From Micromonosporaceae bacterium KJ-029 (GTDB lineage: Bacteria; Actinomycetota; Actinomycetes; Mycobacteriales; Micromonosporaceae): a stretch of 64,000 nt of DNA. Each line of letters starts with the position of its first letter. Position 1 is the first letter of the stretch. The notes beneath the pieces were generated by a model. It had not been told where the DNA came from. It did no database searches and saw only the letters and a list, made by a program, of their open reading frames with translations. The stretch covers positions 210,920 to 274,919 of the forward strand of contig BIFP01000007.1 in the NCBI GenBank assembly GCA_005402585.1, read 5' to 3'. Position numbers and translations under genes: made by a program. Below are positions 43,016 to 52,671 of this stretch, in pieces.

Positions 43016-43041
43016 TACGCTCATTCCTCCGTGGTGGTTAC

Positions 43042-43782
<741 letters not shown>

Positions 43783-43898
43783 CTAGGCGCTACCGCACGG
43801 TAATCACTAACCCGCCCCACGTCATACCGGGGTACGACGCGGTGGATCAGCCCGCGGTGGCACGACGGGAGCACCCGACCGAACTACCCTGCCGGCGT

Positions 43899-45137
43899 AT
43901 GGACCGCAGTACCGTCCGTCGCGCCCTGGCGGCCCTACGTCGCACCGTAGCCGGGCCGGACTATCCCCCCGTCCGGCCAGCACTGGACCGGTTACGTTCC
44001 CGGCCCCGCACGGCCGCCGCCCTCCGGACCCTCGGACTGCTGGCCCTGCTCGGGCTGACCCTGCTCACCGCGCAGTTCCTGCTCGACTCGCGCAAGTTGC
44101 CCGTCGCCACCGCCTGGGCGATCGCGATCCTCTCCGTCGCGCCGCTGCCGCTTCTGCTGACCCGACCGCTGTTGGCCTGGCGGATCATGTTCGTCGGGCA
44201 GTTGTTCGGCACCTTCAACCGGCGGCCGGACGACGACTGGCCGTGGAGCCCGACCCAGATCCTGGTCATCGTGGTCGTGCTCACCGCCGTGGCCGCGCGG
44301 GTCGACCGGGCCGTGCTGGCCTGGGTCGGGCTGTTCAGCCTCCTGCCGGTCTGGATCTTCGTGCCACCCCGCAACCAGGTCGGCATCACCCTGCTGTTCG
44401 TGGTGCTGCTCCTCCTCGGCGAGCTGGTACGGCACAACCTGCTCACCCGGCGGGCGCTGGCGGAGCAGGCCGAACTGAGCGAGCTGGAGCAGGCCCGGCG
44501 CGCGGTGCTGGAGGAACGCACCCGGATCGCGCGGGAACTGCACGACGTGGTCGCGCACCACATGTCGATGATCGCCGTGCAGGCGGAGACCGCACCGTAC
44601 CGGCTGTCCGCCGTACCCGAGCCGGTGCGGGCCGAGTTCGCCGCCATCGCCGACTCCGCCCGGGCGGCGCTTACCGACATGCGTCGGCTGCTGGGCGTGC
44701 TGCGCAGCGAGTCGGAGGATCCGCGGACCGCGCCGCAGCCCACTCTGGCGGAGTTGCCCGCGCTGGTGGCCGCCGCCCAGCGCGCCGGCATGGCGGTGAC
44801 ACTGGACACCGACATCCCCACCGAGCCGTCGGCGCCGATCGGGCTGGCCGCGTACCGGATCGTCCAAGAGGGCCTGGCCAACGCGGCCCGACACGCGGCC
44901 GGCGCCGCAGTGCGCGTCAACGTGCGGAAACTGGCCGGCGGGCTGGCGGTACGGGTGGTCAACTCGGGCGGCGGCAGCCCGGCCGGGCCGGACGCGCGCG
45001 GCGGCGGGCAGGGGCTGACCGGCATGCGGGAACGGGCCATCGCCCTCGGCGGCACCTGCGTCGCCGGGCCCACCAGTGACGGCGGCTACGCGGTGGAGGC
45101 GCTGCTGCCCGGCGACCGGGAGGACGGAACAGCATGA
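43899..45137 (+). CDS. NarL-type sensor histidine kinase
   Basis: A 412-residue HisKA_3 kinase: about five to six membrane helices in residues 45-170, a coiled linker, phospho-acceptor His in ARELHDVVAHHMS near 214, and a C-terminal HATPase (NAARHAAGAAVRV, GGGQGLTGMRERA). Signal unknown. Its stop overlaps the response-regulator start as ATGA. A TACCCT box ends eight bases before the ATG. Confidence 0.88.
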   Translation: MDRSTVRRALAALRRTVAGPDYPPVRPALDRLRSRPRTAAALRTLGLLALLGLTLLTAQFLLDSRKLPVATAWAIAILSVAPLPLLLTRPLLAWRIMFVGQLFGTFNRRPDDDWPWSPTQILVIVVVLTAVAARVDRAVLAWVGLFSLLPVWIFVPPRNQVGITLLFVVLLLLGELVRHNLLTRRALAEQAELSELEQARRAVLEERTRIARELHDVVAHHMSMIAVQAETAPYRLSAVPEPVRAEFAAIADSARAALTDMRRLLGVLRSESEDPRTAPQPTLAELPALVAAAQRAGMAVTLDTDIPTEPSAPIGLAAYRIVQEGLANAARHAAGAAVRVNVRKLAGGLAVRVVNSGGGSPAGPDARGGGQGLTGMRERAIALGGTCVAGPTSDGGYAVEALLPGDREDGTA

Positions 45138-45795
45138 TCCGGGTGCTGATCGCCGACGACCAGGCGATGGTCCGGCAGGGCTTCGGCGCGCTCCTTGCCG
45201 CCCAGCCGGACCTGCTGGTGGTCGGCGACGCCGCCGACGGCGCCCAGGCGGTCGCCGAGGCCCGCCGGCTCGACCCGGACGTGGTGCTGATGGACGTGCG
45301 GATGCCGGTGCTCGACGGGCTGGCCGCGACTCGGAAACTGCTCGGCGACCGGCCGGCCGACCGGCCGAGGGTGCTCATCCTCACCACCTTCGACCTGGAC
45401 GACTACGTCTACGAGGCGCTGCGCGCCGGAGCCAGCGGCTTCCTGCTCAAGGACGCCCCGGCGGCCGACCTGGTGCACGCGGTACGCGTGGTCGCCGCCG
45501 GTGACGCGCTGCTCGCACCAGCCGTGACCCGCCGGTTGATCGCCGAGTTCGCGGCCCGGCCGCAGCAGCGGCGACACCGGCCCACCGCCCTCGCCGCGCT
45601 CACCCCCGGGAGACCGAGGTGCTGCGGCTGATCGCCCGGGGACGGTCCAACACCGAGATCGCGGCCGACCTGGTCGTCGCCGAGCAGACCGTCAAGACCC
45701 ACGTCGGCCGGATCCTGGCCAAGCTCCAGCTACGCGACCGCGCCCAGGCCGTCGTCCTCGCGTACGAGACCGGTCTGGTCGCCGCCGGGGAGTAG
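45134..45795 (+). pseudogene. NarL/FixJ-type response regulator with frameshift
   Basis: The receiver domain is intact (ADDQAMVRQG, phospho-acceptor Asp near 54 in LMDVRMP, LLKDAPAADLVHA). Near 45603-45607 a run of five C's breaks the frame, giving an early stop at 45629-45631. The LuxR helix-turn-helix ([32 protein letters not shown]) continues in the next frame to a stop at 45795. One extra C restores LTPRETEV exactly. Either a sequencing error in the homopolymer or a real 1-base deletion that removes DNA binding. Confidence 0.85.
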
Positions 45796-45896
45796 TCCCC
45801 GGGTACCAGGCCGGGAACCGCTCCCCGGGTTGACGCCCCTCGACCGTCGACCCGCGCAGCCTCGCACCACCGACCGGTGCGAAGGGAGCACGTGTG

Positions 45897-46871
45897 ATGG
45901 TGCGCAGGGATGTTCTCCGGGTGGGCCTCGCGGCGCTGCTCGGGGCCGGGCTGGTGGCGCCACCGGCGGGAACGCCGGTCGGTGTGCCGGCGGGCTTCGT
46001 CGAGGCGTACCCGATGACGGCCGGGGCGATGGCCGCGGCCGGGTCGCCGTACGCCGGTTGGGCGGGTCAGGGGCGGCGGTTCCTGGCCTTCGACGCCCGG
46101 GGCGACGGCTACGCCGTCGAGGTGGTCGGCGACCTGGCGACCGCGGACCGGATCGCGGTGCTGGTGCCCGGGGTGGGCAGCCGGCTGCCCGACTTCGACC
46201 GCGGGCTGGGTGGGGTGGCCCGGCGCGCCCCCGCCCGGCAGGCCCGGGACCTGCACGCCGCGCTGCGCCACGCCGAACCGCACGCCCGGGTCGCGGTGCT
46301 GGCCTGGCTCGGCTACGACGCACCCGACGGCCTCGCCGCCGCGGCCACGCCGGCCAGTGCCCGTCGCGGCGCCCGCGCCCTCGGCGAGCAGCTGCGCGTG
46401 CTGGCGACGCGGCGGCCCACCGCCCGCGTCACACTCGTCGGGCACAGCTACGGCGCGTTGGTCGTCGGGCTGGCGGCCGTCGACGCCCCACCGCAGGTCA
46501 CCGACGTGGTGAGCCTCGGCGGCGTGGGGATCGGGGTGGACCGGGCCGACCGGCTCGGCCCGGTCCGGGTGTGGGCGGCCGAGGCGCCGGACGACTGGAT
46601 CCGCCGGGTGCCGCAGGTGCGGCTGCCCGGAATCGGGCACGGGATCCGGCCGGCCGACCCGTCCTTCGGGGCACGGCCGCTGCCGGCCGCCGCGACCGGC
46701 CACGACGGGTACCTGCTGCCCGGCGGGCCGACCCTCGCGGCCGTCGCCGAGGTGGTGCTGTACGGCGCCACCGGCCCGGGGATCCGGCCGACGCCCGGCG
46801 GGCCGCCGCCAACAACCGAGGGTGGCGCGGACCCGGTGCCCGCCGGTGCGGCGGCGGGAGCCACCCGGTGA
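45897..46871 (+). CDS. DUF1023 alpha/beta hydrolase
   Basis: A 324-residue DUF1023-family hydrolase with Ser in VGHSYGAL and a His near VRLPGIGHGI. The N-terminus (RRDVLRVGLAALLGAGLVAP) looks like a Tat-type or membrane signal, so it may be exported. GGGAG is eight bases before ATG 45897. Its stop overlaps the acyltransferase start as GTGA, so the two are translationally coupled. Confidence 0.82.
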   Translation: MVRRDVLRVGLAALLGAGLVAPPAGTPVGVPAGFVEAYPMTAGAMAAAGSPYAGWAGQGRRFLAFDARGDGYAVEVVGDLATADRIAVLVPGVGSRLPDFDRGLGGVARRAPARQARDLHAALRHAEPHARVAVLAWLGYDAPDGLAAAATPASARRGARALGEQLRVLATRRPTARVTLVGHSYGALVVGLAAVDAPPQVTDVVSLGGVGIGVDRADRLGPVRVWAAEAPDDWIRRVPQVRLPGIGHGIRPADPSFGARPLPAAATGHDGYLLPGGPTLAAVAEVVLYGATGPGIRPTPGGPPPTTEGGADPVPAGAAAGATR

Positions 46872-48010
46872 GCGCCGACCGGGCCGGCCCCCACCCGCAC
46901 CGCGACCCGGCCGTCGACGGCCTGCGGGCGTACGCCGTCGCCGGGGTGGTGCTCGGCCACTGGCTGGTCACCGGCCTGGTGCTCGACGCCGAGGGCACGC
47001 TGACCCAGGCCAGTCCACTGACCGCGATGCCCGCCCTGGCCCCGGCCAGTTGGGCGCTGCAGACCCTCGGGCTGTTCTTCTTCACCGCCGGGTACGCCTC
47101 GGCCTGCTCGGCCGCCCGGCATCCGGGTGCCGGCTGGCTCACCCGTCGGCTACGCCGGCTGGTCCTGCCGGCGGTGGCCCTGCTCGGCACCGGCGCGGCC
47201 GTGCTGCTGGCCGCCACCGTGGCCGGTGTGCCGGACGGCACCCTGTCGGTGGCGCTCAGCCTGGCGGTCAGTCCACTGTGGTTCCTGGCACCGCTGCTCA
47301 CCCTCGTCGTGCTCACCGGCCCACTGCGCGCCGCCGTACGGCGCTGGGGAACGCTGCGCTGCGTCCTCCCGGCGGTGGCCGTGGTGGGCGCGATCGACCT
47401 GGCCACCCAGGCGCTGCCCGCCGGCACCGGGCTGCCTCCGGTGACGGTGCTGGCGGCCTGGGCCGTGCCGTACCTGCTGGGTCTGGCCCACGCCGACGGA
47501 CGGCTGACCGCCCGACGCGACGCGGTGTGGCTGGCCGCCGTCGGGGCGGCCGGACTCGCCACCCTGGTCGCGCTCGGCTACCCGGTCAGCGCGGTCGGGA
47601 TTCCCGGGGCCGGCCGATCCAACCTGGACCCGCCGTCGCTGCTGGTGGTGGCGCTCGCGGTGACCCAGGTCGGGCTCAGTCTGCTGGCCCGGCCGGCGCT
47701 GGCCCGGCTGCTGTGCCGACCGCTGCTCCGGCGGCTGGTCGACGGGGTCAACCGGCACGCGGTCCGGGTCTACCTCTGGCACCAGCCGGTGCTGGTCGGG
47801 GTGGCCGTACTCGCGGCCCACGGCGGGGCCGCCCTGCCCGGACTGCACACCAGCCCCGACGGCCCGACCTGGCTGCTGGCCCGGCTCGGCTGGCTGCCGG
47901 TCCTGGCGGCCGCCCTGGCGATGCTGGTGCGCCGGCGACCGTTCTCTCCGATTCCCTCCGCCGACGGTCGTGGCGCCACCGTGTCCCGCTCGCCGGCCGT
48001 CGGCCGATGA
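46868..48010 (+). CDS. membrane acyltransferase, acyltransferase-3 family (second copy)
   Basis: A 380-residue membrane protein with the same plan as that at 4950: PAVDGLRAYAVAGVVLGHW, LQTLGLFFFTAGYASA and VRVYLWHQPVLVG. About ten helices. Start GTG 46868 overlaps the DUF1023 stop as GTGA. The DUF1023 hydrolase and this enzyme may act on one exported acylated product. Confidence 0.8.
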   Translation: MSADRAGPHPHRDPAVDGLRAYAVAGVVLGHWLVTGLVLDAEGTLTQASPLTAMPALAPASWALQTLGLFFFTAGYASACSAARHPGAGWLTRRLRRLVLPAVALLGTGAAVLLAATVAGVPDGTLSVALSLAVSPLWFLAPLLTLVVLTGPLRAAVRRWGTLRCVLPAVAVVGAIDLATQALPAGTGLPPVTVLAAWAVPYLLGLAHADGRLTARRDAVWLAAVGAAGLATLVALGYPVSAVGIPGAGRSNLDPPSLLVVALAVTQVGLSLLARPALARLLCRPLLRRLVDGVNRHAVRVYLWHQPVLVGVAVLAAHGGAALPGLHTSPDGPTWLLARLGWLPVLAAALAMLVRRRPFSPIPSADGRGATVSRSPAVGR

Positions 48011-48141
48011 ACGGCGGCGGGCGGGGGTCCGGTCGGCCGAATGCGGTGATTCGCCGTACCGGGTGTACGATGATCCCCGTTTGCGGGCCATCCGTCGGCC
48101 CGTATCGCTCCGGACCCCGCCGACCGCAGGAGGTGATCGCT

Positions 48142-48195
48142 GTGCCAGATAGCGATCCTCCCAGTCGTGGCCGGGCCGATCGCCAGCCGCGCTGA
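48142..48195 (+). CDS. possible 17-residue peptide
   Basis: AGGAGGTGA lies six bases before GTG 48142, which reads VPDSDPPSRGRADRQPR and a stop at 48193-48195. TACGAT near 48066 may be its -10 box. No homologue is recognised and a spurious start is possible. Confidence 0.3.
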   Translation: MPDSDPPSRGRADRQPR

Positions 48196-48384
48196 GTCTC
48201 GCTCCGCCTGAGCTGGCCCGCTCCCCGCGCACCCGTCCCGCCGCCCGGCACCTCCGCCGGGACGGCCGAGCACGCGGGTGCCACCGGAAGCCGTCCGGTC
48301 ACGACTTCGTGTGTGCGCGTCCTGGTCCACCCCCTGCGGCCCGCCCTGCCCGCGGCCCGCCGAGTCGCCACCCCGGAGCCTGTC

Positions 48385-48471
48385 ATGAGCCGCTACGTCG
48401 CCCCGCTGGGTTTCACCCTCGCCGCTGTCTGGGTAGCCGTCCTGTTCGTCCTGGCCAGCGCCAGCCAATAA
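48385..48471 (+). CDS. 28-residue single-helix membrane peptide
   Basis: GGAG seven bases upstream of ATG 48385 opens MSRYVAPLGFTLAAVWVAVL followed by FVLASASQ and a TAA stop: one membrane helix with a basic N-terminus. Codon use and the clean helix favour a real small protein. Function unknown. Confidence 0.55.
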   Translation: MSRYVAPLGFTLAAVWVAVLFVLASASQ

Positions 48472-48500
48472 CCCGCCCCACACCACCCCCGCCCGCGCCG

Positions 48501-48559
48501 TTGATCATGAAGTTGGTGGGCGGTTTGATCTCCAAACCACCTGCCAACCTCATGATCAA
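48501..48559. repeat. GATC-ended inverted repeat, near-perfect
   Basis: TTGATCATGAAGTTGG... (48501) and ...CCAACCTCATGATCAA (to 48559) pair along nearly 27 bases per arm around a short ATCTC loop. It lies between the small plus-strand ORFs and the 3' end of the vWA gene, where it probably terminates both directions. Confidence 0.7.
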
Positions 48560-48581
48560 CCAAGGCCAGGCCAGGGGTGGG

Positions 48582-49532
48582 TCAGAGGATGCGGGAGGTC
48601 CAGAGGAGGGTGAGGGCGCCGGCGCAGAGGGCGAGCAGCAGGGCGATACCGGCGTACCACTGGGTGATCTCCCGGGGTTCGGTGCGGAACCCGATCGAGC
48701 TGCCCATGTCCTGGTACACCTGCTTCAACTCGCTCACCGAGGCCGCCTCGTAGAAATAGCCCTCGGTGGTCTCGGCGAGTTCGGCGAGGGCGAGCCGGTC
48801 CACCGGCACCCGCTGCAACTGGCCACCGATGTCGACGTGGCCCGCGTCCGTGCCGAACGCGATGGTGGAGACCGGCACGTTCGCCGCCTGCGCCGCCGCG
48901 GCCGCCTCCTCCACCGACCGGCCGGCCGTGCGGTAACCGTCCGACAGCAGCACGATGCGGGCCGGCGGAATCCCCGCCGCGCCGTCCGCCGGCACCGACC
49001 GGATCGCCTCCAGGCAGGTGAAGACCGCCTCCCCGGTGGCCGTCGCCTCGGCCAGCACCAGCCCGTCGATGGCGCTGGTCACCGCCGGGCGGTCCTTGGT
49101 CGGCGGCACCAGCACGTTGGCCGACTTGGCGAACGAGACCAACCCGACGTTGTACGTCTCGGGCAACTCGCCCACGAACTGCTTGGCCGCCTCCTGGGCG
49201 GCCTCCAGCCGGTTCGGCGACACGTCATCGGCCTGCATGGACAGGGACACGTCGATGGCCAGCATGATCGTGGCCCGCTCCAGCGGCTCCCGGGTGTCGA
49301 CCGCCGGCCGGGCCAGCGCACCGGCCAGCACCAGCAGGGCGAGCAGGAACGCGACAGCCGGCACGTGCCGCCGCCAGCCCAGCCCCTTCGGAGCCACGGT
49401 ACGCAGCAGGTCCACGTTGGTGAACCGCATCGCGTACTCCCGGCGGCGCAACTGCCGCCAGACGTACAGCGCGGCGAGGGCGAGCACCGGCAGCACGGCC
49501 AGCAGCCACCACGGTTGCAGCAGTCGAATCAT
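48582..49532 (-). CDS. vWA-domain membrane protein (BatA-like)
   Basis: A 316-residue protein: two N-terminal helices, a vWA domain with MIDAS DVSLSMQADD and C-terminal helix (WYAGIALLLALCAGALTLL). Third gene of a MoxR-DUF58-vWA cluster; it starts with an ATGA overlap with DUF58. Such clusters act in chaperoning or maturation of envelope or metal-protein complexes. Confidence 0.85.
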   Translation of the reverse strand: MIRLLQPWWLLAVLPVLALAALYVWRQLRRREYAMRFTNVDLLRTVAPKGLGWRRHVPAVAFLLALLVLAGALARPAVDTREPLERATIMLAIDVSLSMQADDVSPNRLEAAQEAAKQFVGELPETYNVGLVSFAKSANVLVPPTKDRPAVTSAIDGLVLAEATATGEAVFTCLEAIRSVPADGAAGIPPARIVLLSDGYRTAGRSVEEAAAAAQAANVPVSTIAFGTDAGHVDIGGQLQRVPVDRLALAELAETTEGYFYEAASVSELKQVYQDMGSSIGFRTEPREITQWYAGIALLLALCAGALTLLWTSRIL

Positions 49533-50533
49533 CGAGTCGTCCCTCGGGTGCGGGCGTGCCGCTGCGCGGCCACGAAACGCACCATGTCCAGCAGCCAGTC
49601 TCGGTCAGTACGCAGTCGCAGGTGCGCGGCGCCGGCGGCGCGCAACGCGGCGGAGATCTCCGCGCGCTGAGCGGCGGCGGCCGCGGCGTACCGGTGCCGC
49701 AGCCCCGGGTCGGCGGTCTGCACCTCGTGCAGCTCGCCGGTCTCCGGGTCGACCACCGGGAGCACCCCCACGTCGGGCAGCTCCAGTTCCCGCGGGTCGA
49801 CCACCTCGATCGCCAGTACGTCGTGCCGTACCCGCAGCTTGCGCAGCGGCCGGGACCACTGCGCCGGCGGGGCGAGGAAGTCGGAGATGACCACCGCGAC
49901 CCCACGCCGCCGGGGTGGGCGGTTGAGCATGTCGACCAGCGCCCCGAGATCGCTACGGCCGGGCCGGATCTCGGTGGCGGCGATGGCCCGCAGCATGCCC
50001 TGCGCCTCCTTGCGCCCGCCCCGGGCGGGCAGCCGGACCAACCGCCCCGGGCCAGCCGGGACGGGCGCCGCCCGTTGCCCGCGCCCGGGTACGGGAGCGT
50101 CGCCGCCGCTGCCCACGACCGCCCCGATCCGGTTGCCGCCCCGCACGGTCAGGTGCGCGATGGCCGCCGCCGCCGCGATCACCACCTCCCGCTTGAGCCA
50201 TCGGCCGGTGCCGAAGTCCAGGCTCGCCGACAGATCCACCGCCAGCCACGTCTCCAGCTCACGGTCGGCAACGGTACGCCGTACGTGCGGCGTCGTGGTG
50301 CGGGCGGTGACCGGCCAGTCCATCCGGCGTACGTCGTCGCCGGGGCGGTACTCCCGCGACTCGCCCGCCTCGCTGCCCGGCCCGGGCAGCAGGCCCGCGT
50401 AGTCGCCTTGGAGCAGGCCGTCGAGCTTGCGGGTGACCAGCAGTTGCAACCGGGACAGCACCGCGCCGGAGCGGTTGCTGGCCGCGTCCGCCGTGCCGTC
50501 CCGGTTGCCCGGGAGAGGGGTGGTCGAGGTCAC
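49529..50533 (-). CDS. DUF58 protein
   Basis: A 334-residue protein with the DUF58 signature (GDYAGLLPGPG, YRPGDDVRRMDWPVTART, DLSASLDFGTG). Usually couples with MoxR and a vWA protein. GTG 50533 overlaps the MoxR stop as GTGA, and its end overlaps the vWA start as ATGA. Confidence 0.87.
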   Translation of the reverse strand: MTSTTPLPGNRDGTADAASNRSGAVLSRLQLLVTRKLDGLLQGDYAGLLPGPGSEAGESREYRPGDDVRRMDWPVTARTTTPHVRRTVADRELETWLAVDLSASLDFGTGRWLKREVVIAAAAAIAHLTVRGGNRIGAVVGSGGDAPVPGRGQRAAPVPAGPGRLVRLPARGGRKEAQGMLRAIAATEIRPGRSDLGALVDMLNRPPRRRGVAVVISDFLAPPAQWSRPLRKLRVRHDVLAIEVVDPRELELPDVGVLPVVDPETGELHEVQTADPGLRHRYAAAAAAQRAEISAALRAAGAAHLRLRTDRDWLLDMVRFVAAQRHARTRGTTR

Positions 50534-51642
50534 GGCCGCTGCCCGGGCCACCCCGAGGTCGGGGCCACGGCACCCGGCGGTGGTGGCGGCGTCGCCTGCT
50601 GCCGGGGCGCCACCGACGGCAGTGGGATGGTCGACAGCACCCGGTGCACCACGTGGTCGGCCGGCACGTCGTCGGCGAGCGCGTCGTAGCTGAGCACCAG
50701 GCGGTGCCTCAGGATGTCCGGCGCGATGTCCTGCACGTCCTGCGGCAGGGCGTAGTCCCGGCCGCGCATCAACGCCAGCGCCCGCGTCGCCCGGACCAGA
50801 CCGAGCGAGGCCCGGGGGCTGGCACCGTACTGGATCAGTTGCGCGACGTCGGGCATGCCGTGCTCGGCCGGGGTACGCGTGGCCAGCACCAGCCGCACCG
50901 CGTAGTCGACCAGCGCGTTGTGCACGAAGACCTGGTCGGCCTTGTGCTGGAGGGCGATCAGGTCTTCGGTGGCGAACACGGGAGTGGGCTCGGGCGCGGC
51001 GACCCCCATCCGGTAGACGATCTCCCGCTCCTCGGCGTCGGTCGGGTACCCCACCACGATCTTCATCAGGAACCGGTCCCGCTGCGCCTCCGGCAGCGGG
51101 TAGACCCCCTCCTGTTCGATCGGGTTCTGCGTCGCCATCACCAGGAACGGGTTCGGCACCCGGTGGCTCTCACCCCCGATGGAGACCTGCCGCTCGCTCA
51201 TCACCTCCAGCAACGCCGACTGCACCTTGGCCGGCGCCCGGTTGATCTCGTCGGCGAGCAGGAAGTTGACGAAGACCGGCCCCAGTTCCACGTCGAACTT
51301 CTCGCTGGACTGCCGGTAGATCCGGGTGCCCATGATGTCGGCCGGCACCAGGTCGGGGGTGAACTGCACCCGGGCGAACGACCCGCCGACGACCTTGGCG
51401 AGCGTCTCCACCGCGAGGGTCTTGGCCACCCCCGGCACGCCCTCCAGCAGGCAGTGCCCCCGGGCGAGCAGCGCCACGAACATCCGCTCCACCATCCGGT
51501 CCTGCCCGACGATCACCCTCTTGATCTCGAACAGCGCCCGCTCCAGCAGGGTGGCGTCCTGCGCCGGTGTGGTCGACGGCGCGGGCGCCTGCGGCTGCGC
51601 CCCGTTCGGCGTCGGGGCATCGGGCGTGGTCGGCTGGGCCAC
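50530..51642 (-). CDS. MoxR-type AAA+ ATPase
   Basis: A 370-residue ATPase: Walker A GVPGVAKT, Walker B LLADEINRAP, sensor NPIEQEGVYPLPEAQRDRF. Pro-rich tails at both ends. It probably remodels a substrate presented by the vWA protein. GGAGG lies upstream of GTG 51642. First gene of the three-gene operon. Confidence 0.92.
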   Translation of the reverse strand: MAQPTTPDAPTPNGAQPQAPAPSTTPAQDATLLERALFEIKRVIVGQDRMVERMFVALLARGHCLLEGVPGVAKTLAVETLAKVVGGSFARVQFTPDLVPADIMGTRIYRQSSEKFDVELGPVFVNFLLADEINRAPAKVQSALLEVMSERQVSIGGESHRVPNPFLVMATQNPIEQEGVYPLPEAQRDRFLMKIVVGYPTDAEEREIVYRMGVAAPEPTPVFATEDLIALQHKADQVFVHNALVDYAVRLVLATRTPAEHGMPDVAQLIQYGASPRASLGLVRATRALALMRGRDYALPQDVQDIAPDILRHRLVLSYDALADDVPADHVVHRVLSTIPLPSVAPRQQATPPPPPGAVAPTSGWPGQRP

Positions 51643-51824
51643 CGGTCCTCCACAGCATGATGGGTCGTCGCGACGTGTGCGCTACCAAGCCTCGCATGCC
51701 TGGCTGAGTACGGACGGGGGGAGCGACCGATTTCCGCCACGCCGTCCCGCGCCAGGCGAATCACCGATCACCAGTGGACAGATGCCGCCCCGGCGTGTGT
51801 ACCATTCATCCGTCGCCGGGCGGC

Positions 51825-51854
51825 TTCCCCCGTGGCCGCCCGGCGCTCATCCTC
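51825..51854. other. ten-base-pair hairpin upstream of small gene
   Basis: GCCGGGCGGC (51825-51834) and GCCGCCCGGC (51845-51854) pair perfectly with a ten-base loop. It lies between the divergent moxR and the small gene at 51879, before its TAGACT box, so it may insulate one promoter from another. Confidence 0.5.
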
Positions 51855-51878
51855 TCCCGCCGCCCTAGACTGGCCGGG

Positions 51879-52142
51879 ATGAGCGACCCCGAGCTTGCCA
51901 CCGAGGCCCTGATCTGTTCGGCCCGCGGGTGTCGCGCCCCCGCCGGATGGGCCCTGCGGTGGAACAATCCCCGCCTGCACGAGCCTGATCGGCGCAAGAC
52001 CTGGCTCGCCTGCGACGCGCACCGCACCTCCCTCGGCGATTTCCTCACCGCGCGGGGCTTCCTGCGCGAGGTCGCCCCGCTGGCCGAATCGCCTACGCTC
52101 GAAGGGTGGACGCGTACAACGAAAGGCCAAATCGGTGAGTGA
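51879..52142 (+). CDS. small cysteine-containing conserved actinobacterial protein
   Basis: An 87-residue protein (MSDPELATEALICSARGCRA, GWALRWNNPRLHEPDRRKTW, LACDAHRTSLGDFLTARGFL) with Cys-x4-Cys and CDAH that could bind zinc. Similar proteins are common in actinobacteria; the label acetone carboxylase sometimes attached to them is unsupported. TAGACT ends seven bases before ATG 51879. Its end overlaps the next gene by eight bases. Confidence 0.75.
   Translation: MSDPELATEALICSARGCRAPAGWALRWNNPRLHEPDRRKTWLACDAHRTSLGDFLTARGFLREVAPLAESPTLEGWTRTTKGQIGE
52106..52138 (+). CDS. possible ten-codon leader peptide
   Basis: TACGCT (52094-52099) ends six bases before GTG 52106, which reads VDAYNERPNR with a stop at 52136-52138 overlapping the next start GTG 52135 as GTGA. 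It lies in another frame inside the 3' end of the upstream gene. This would couple translation of the PH-domain gene to a leaderless mini-ORF. Confidence 0.35.
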   Translation: MDAYNERPNR

Positions 52143-52671
52143 TGAGGCAGCGGGGGGCCCAGGGCCGGTGCCCGCCGCGCCGCTCGGCCCGCTCGAACCG
52201 TGGCCGGACACCGTCCGGTGGCAGTCGATCTCGTCCGACCTGATCTGGGTGGAGTTGCTGCGACTGTCCGCCCTGGTGGCCGTCGTCTCGGTCGCGCTCG
52301 GTCTCGGCTGGGCGCTCAGCGGGTCCTGGTTGTTCGGGGTGGCGCTCGGCGCCGTCCTGCTGCTCGCCGTCTGGCGGTCGGTGACCATCGTCCGGGCGGT
52401 ACACGCCTGGGGCTACGCCGAACGCGAGGACGACCTGCTGGTCCGGCACGGGCTGCTGGTCCGCCGGCTGTCCATCGTGCCGTACTCCCGGATGCAGTTC
52501 GTCGACGTCAGCGCCGGCCCGCTGGAGCGGGCGTTCGACCTGGCCACCGTGCAGTTGCACACCGCCGCGGCGGCGAGTGACGCCCGGGTGCCCGGCCTGC
52601 GTCCCGCGGAGGCGTCCCGGCTGCGGGACCGGCTCACCGCGCTCGGCGAGGACCGGGCGGAAGGTCTGTGA
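52135..52671 (+). CDS. bacterial PH-domain membrane protein (YdbS-like)
   Basis: A 178-residue protein with two membrane helices (ALVAVVSVALGLGWAL, LFGVALGAVLLLAVW) and a bPH2 domain (LLVRHGLLVRRLSIVPYSRM). It forms a pair with the larger PH protein encoded downstream by a GTGA overlap. Homologous ydbS-ydbT pairs affect bacteriocin resistance and the membrane in Bacillus. Confidence 0.8.
   Translation: MSDEAAGGPGPVPAAPLGPLEPWPDTVRWQSISSDLIWVELLRLSALVAVVSVALGLGWALSGSWLFGVALGAVLLLAVWRSVTIVRAVHAWGYAEREDDLLVRHGLLVRRLSIVPYSRMQFVDVSAGPLERAFDLATVQLHTAAAASDARVPGLRPAEASRLRDRLTALGEDRAEGL

Noticed and set aside
45134..45795. Programmed -1 frameshift in the response regulator
   Set aside because: The C-run is not a canonical slippery heptamer and there is no clear downstream structure; an error or mutation is simpler.
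51879..52142. Acetone carboxylase label for the small cysteine protein
   Set aside because: At 87 residues it is far too short and shares no carboxylase motif; the label seems to be an inherited annotation error.
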